Origin: CAZNYG01 sp964577205
Lineage (GTDB): Bacteria; Elusimicrobiota; Endomicrobiia; Endomicrobiales; CAIRNS01
NCBI GenBank assembly: GCA_964577205.1
Contig: CAZNYG010000091.1
Span: 1 to 6,564, forward strand
Reading direction: 5' to 3'
Length of the DNA stretch: 6,564 nt
The position numbers and the translations under genes are program-made. Below, in pieces: positions 6,119 to 6,564 of this stretch; within the stretch, counting starts at the first letter, position 1, and each line of letters begins with the position of its first letter. The notes under the pieces are model-generated. The model searched no databases and was not told where the DNA came from. It worked only from the letters and a program-made list of their open reading frames with translations.

Positions 6119-6564
6119 TCATTGTTTCATGATAAAGGCCAGGGCATAACAAGGAGGAAGAAAAATTGCATTGTTTGTGCCTGGATTTGAATTCCCTGAT
6201 AATCCGTAATTTGAATTAACTACATCTCCTGTAGAACCAGAGAATGCATGTTGATGATGACTGGAAAGATTTCCTCCATAGTCTAAATTGTCTCCTCCGA
6301 GATAGTTTGCATCAGCAGTAGCTCCGGAAAAACTATGGTTATGAGACATTGAATGTGAATGGTCATCAACTCTATGACCATGTGATAGAGAACCAGTTGT
6401 TGTATGTACCCCATAGCTATCGCCCGCACCGATTACAAATCGATCAGTTAAGTTCGGTGTCCCATTTGAACCATCACAAAGCACCCAACCATTGGGAATG
6501 CTGCTTATGGATCCCGACCACATTATTATGCCGCCTCTCGGAACCATGAAGTAATCAACTCCGC
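6119..6564 (-). CDS. Phage tail-collar-domain-like protein, C-terminal part (5' end probably outside window)
   Basis: The visible sequence matches the pattern of the tail collar family (short tail fibre, microcystin-dependent-protein-like). Counting from the ATG at 6545-6547, there is GGIIMWSGSISSIPNGWVLCDG (split as GGIIMWSG, 5-12, then IPNGWVLCDG, 17-26), NGTPNLTDRFVIGAG (28-42), a histidine- and glycine-rich middle, and the terminal PPCYALAFIMK (131-141). The C-terminus is therefore complete. Four HxH motifs (56-58, 63-65, 69-71, 98-100) resemble those that bind metal in T4 gp37 and gp12 fibres. The reading frame stays open to the right edge (codons for G-V-D-Y-F before the ATG), so this is probably the end of a longer protein. 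If the ATG at 6547 is real, GGAG at 6559-6562 lies 11 nt upstream. GC is about 42 percent by hand count, lower than in the sugar genes. The function next to a glycan locus is unknown: a phage remnant, a receptor-binding or surface fibre, or a secreted adhesin are all open. Confidence 0.75.
   Translation of the reverse strand, partial: GVDYFMVPRGGIIMWSGSISSIPNGWVLCDGSNGTPNLTDRFVIGAGDSYGVHTTTGSLSHGHRVDDHSHSMSHNHSFSGATADANYLGGDNLDYGGNLSSHHQHAFSGSTGDVVNSNYGLSGNSNPGTNNAIFLPPCYALAFIMKQ

Noticed and set aside
6119..6564. Variable-repeat target of a diversity-generating retroelement, since some tail fibres are such targets
   Set aside because: No template repeat, reverse transcriptase or C-type lectin fold motif is visible. 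The terminal block is the usual tail collar ending.

Overview
All the real genes in this window lie on the minus strand, so it reads biologically from right to left. It is a surface-polysaccharide (exopolysaccharide or O-antigen type) biosynthesis segment that runs into the housekeeping gene metK. In transcription order: a 5'-truncated phage tail-collar-like protein (6119-6564); a family 4 glycosyltransferase (4978-6102); a WbaP/WcaJ-type polyprenyl-phosphate sugar-phosphate transferase (3552-4931); a 251-bp spacer with a REP-like palindrome; a UDP-glucose 4-epimerase-like extended SDR (2365-3300); two paralogous sugar-1-phosphate nucleotidyltransferases with left-handed beta-helix tails (1313-2368 and 200-1228); and the first 41 codons of S-adenosylmethionine synthetase (1-123).

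The pathway logic is coherent. The nucleotidyltransferases would make NDP-sugars (GDP-mannose or a glucose nucleotide; the substrates cannot be settled by reading). The SDR would epimerise a UDP-sugar. The membrane phosphoglycosyltransferase would load the first sugar phosphate onto undecaprenyl phosphate, and the GT4 enzyme would extend the glycan. No flippase, polymerase or export gene is visible, so the locus probably continues to the right of the window.

Translation signals fall into two groups. metK, both nucleotidyltransferases and the SDR have clear purine-rich Shine-Dalgarno sequences. The GT4 and phosphoglycosyltransferase genes have none that I can see. The SDR and first nucleotidyltransferase share a 4-bp ATGA overlap. 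A sigma70-like promoter candidate lies at the end of the GT4 gene, and the spacer at 3301-3551 may separate two transcription units.

The organism is a bacterium using the standard code. By hand count its GC is roughly mid-50s percent in samples of the sugar genes, but about 42 percent in the tail-collar gene. The gene mix and protein style recall uncultivated Gram-negative-type lineages such as Omnitrophota, but this is a weak impression. I do not see a clearly new biological system. The most unusual items are the REP-like element and the tail-collar protein joined to a glycan locus.
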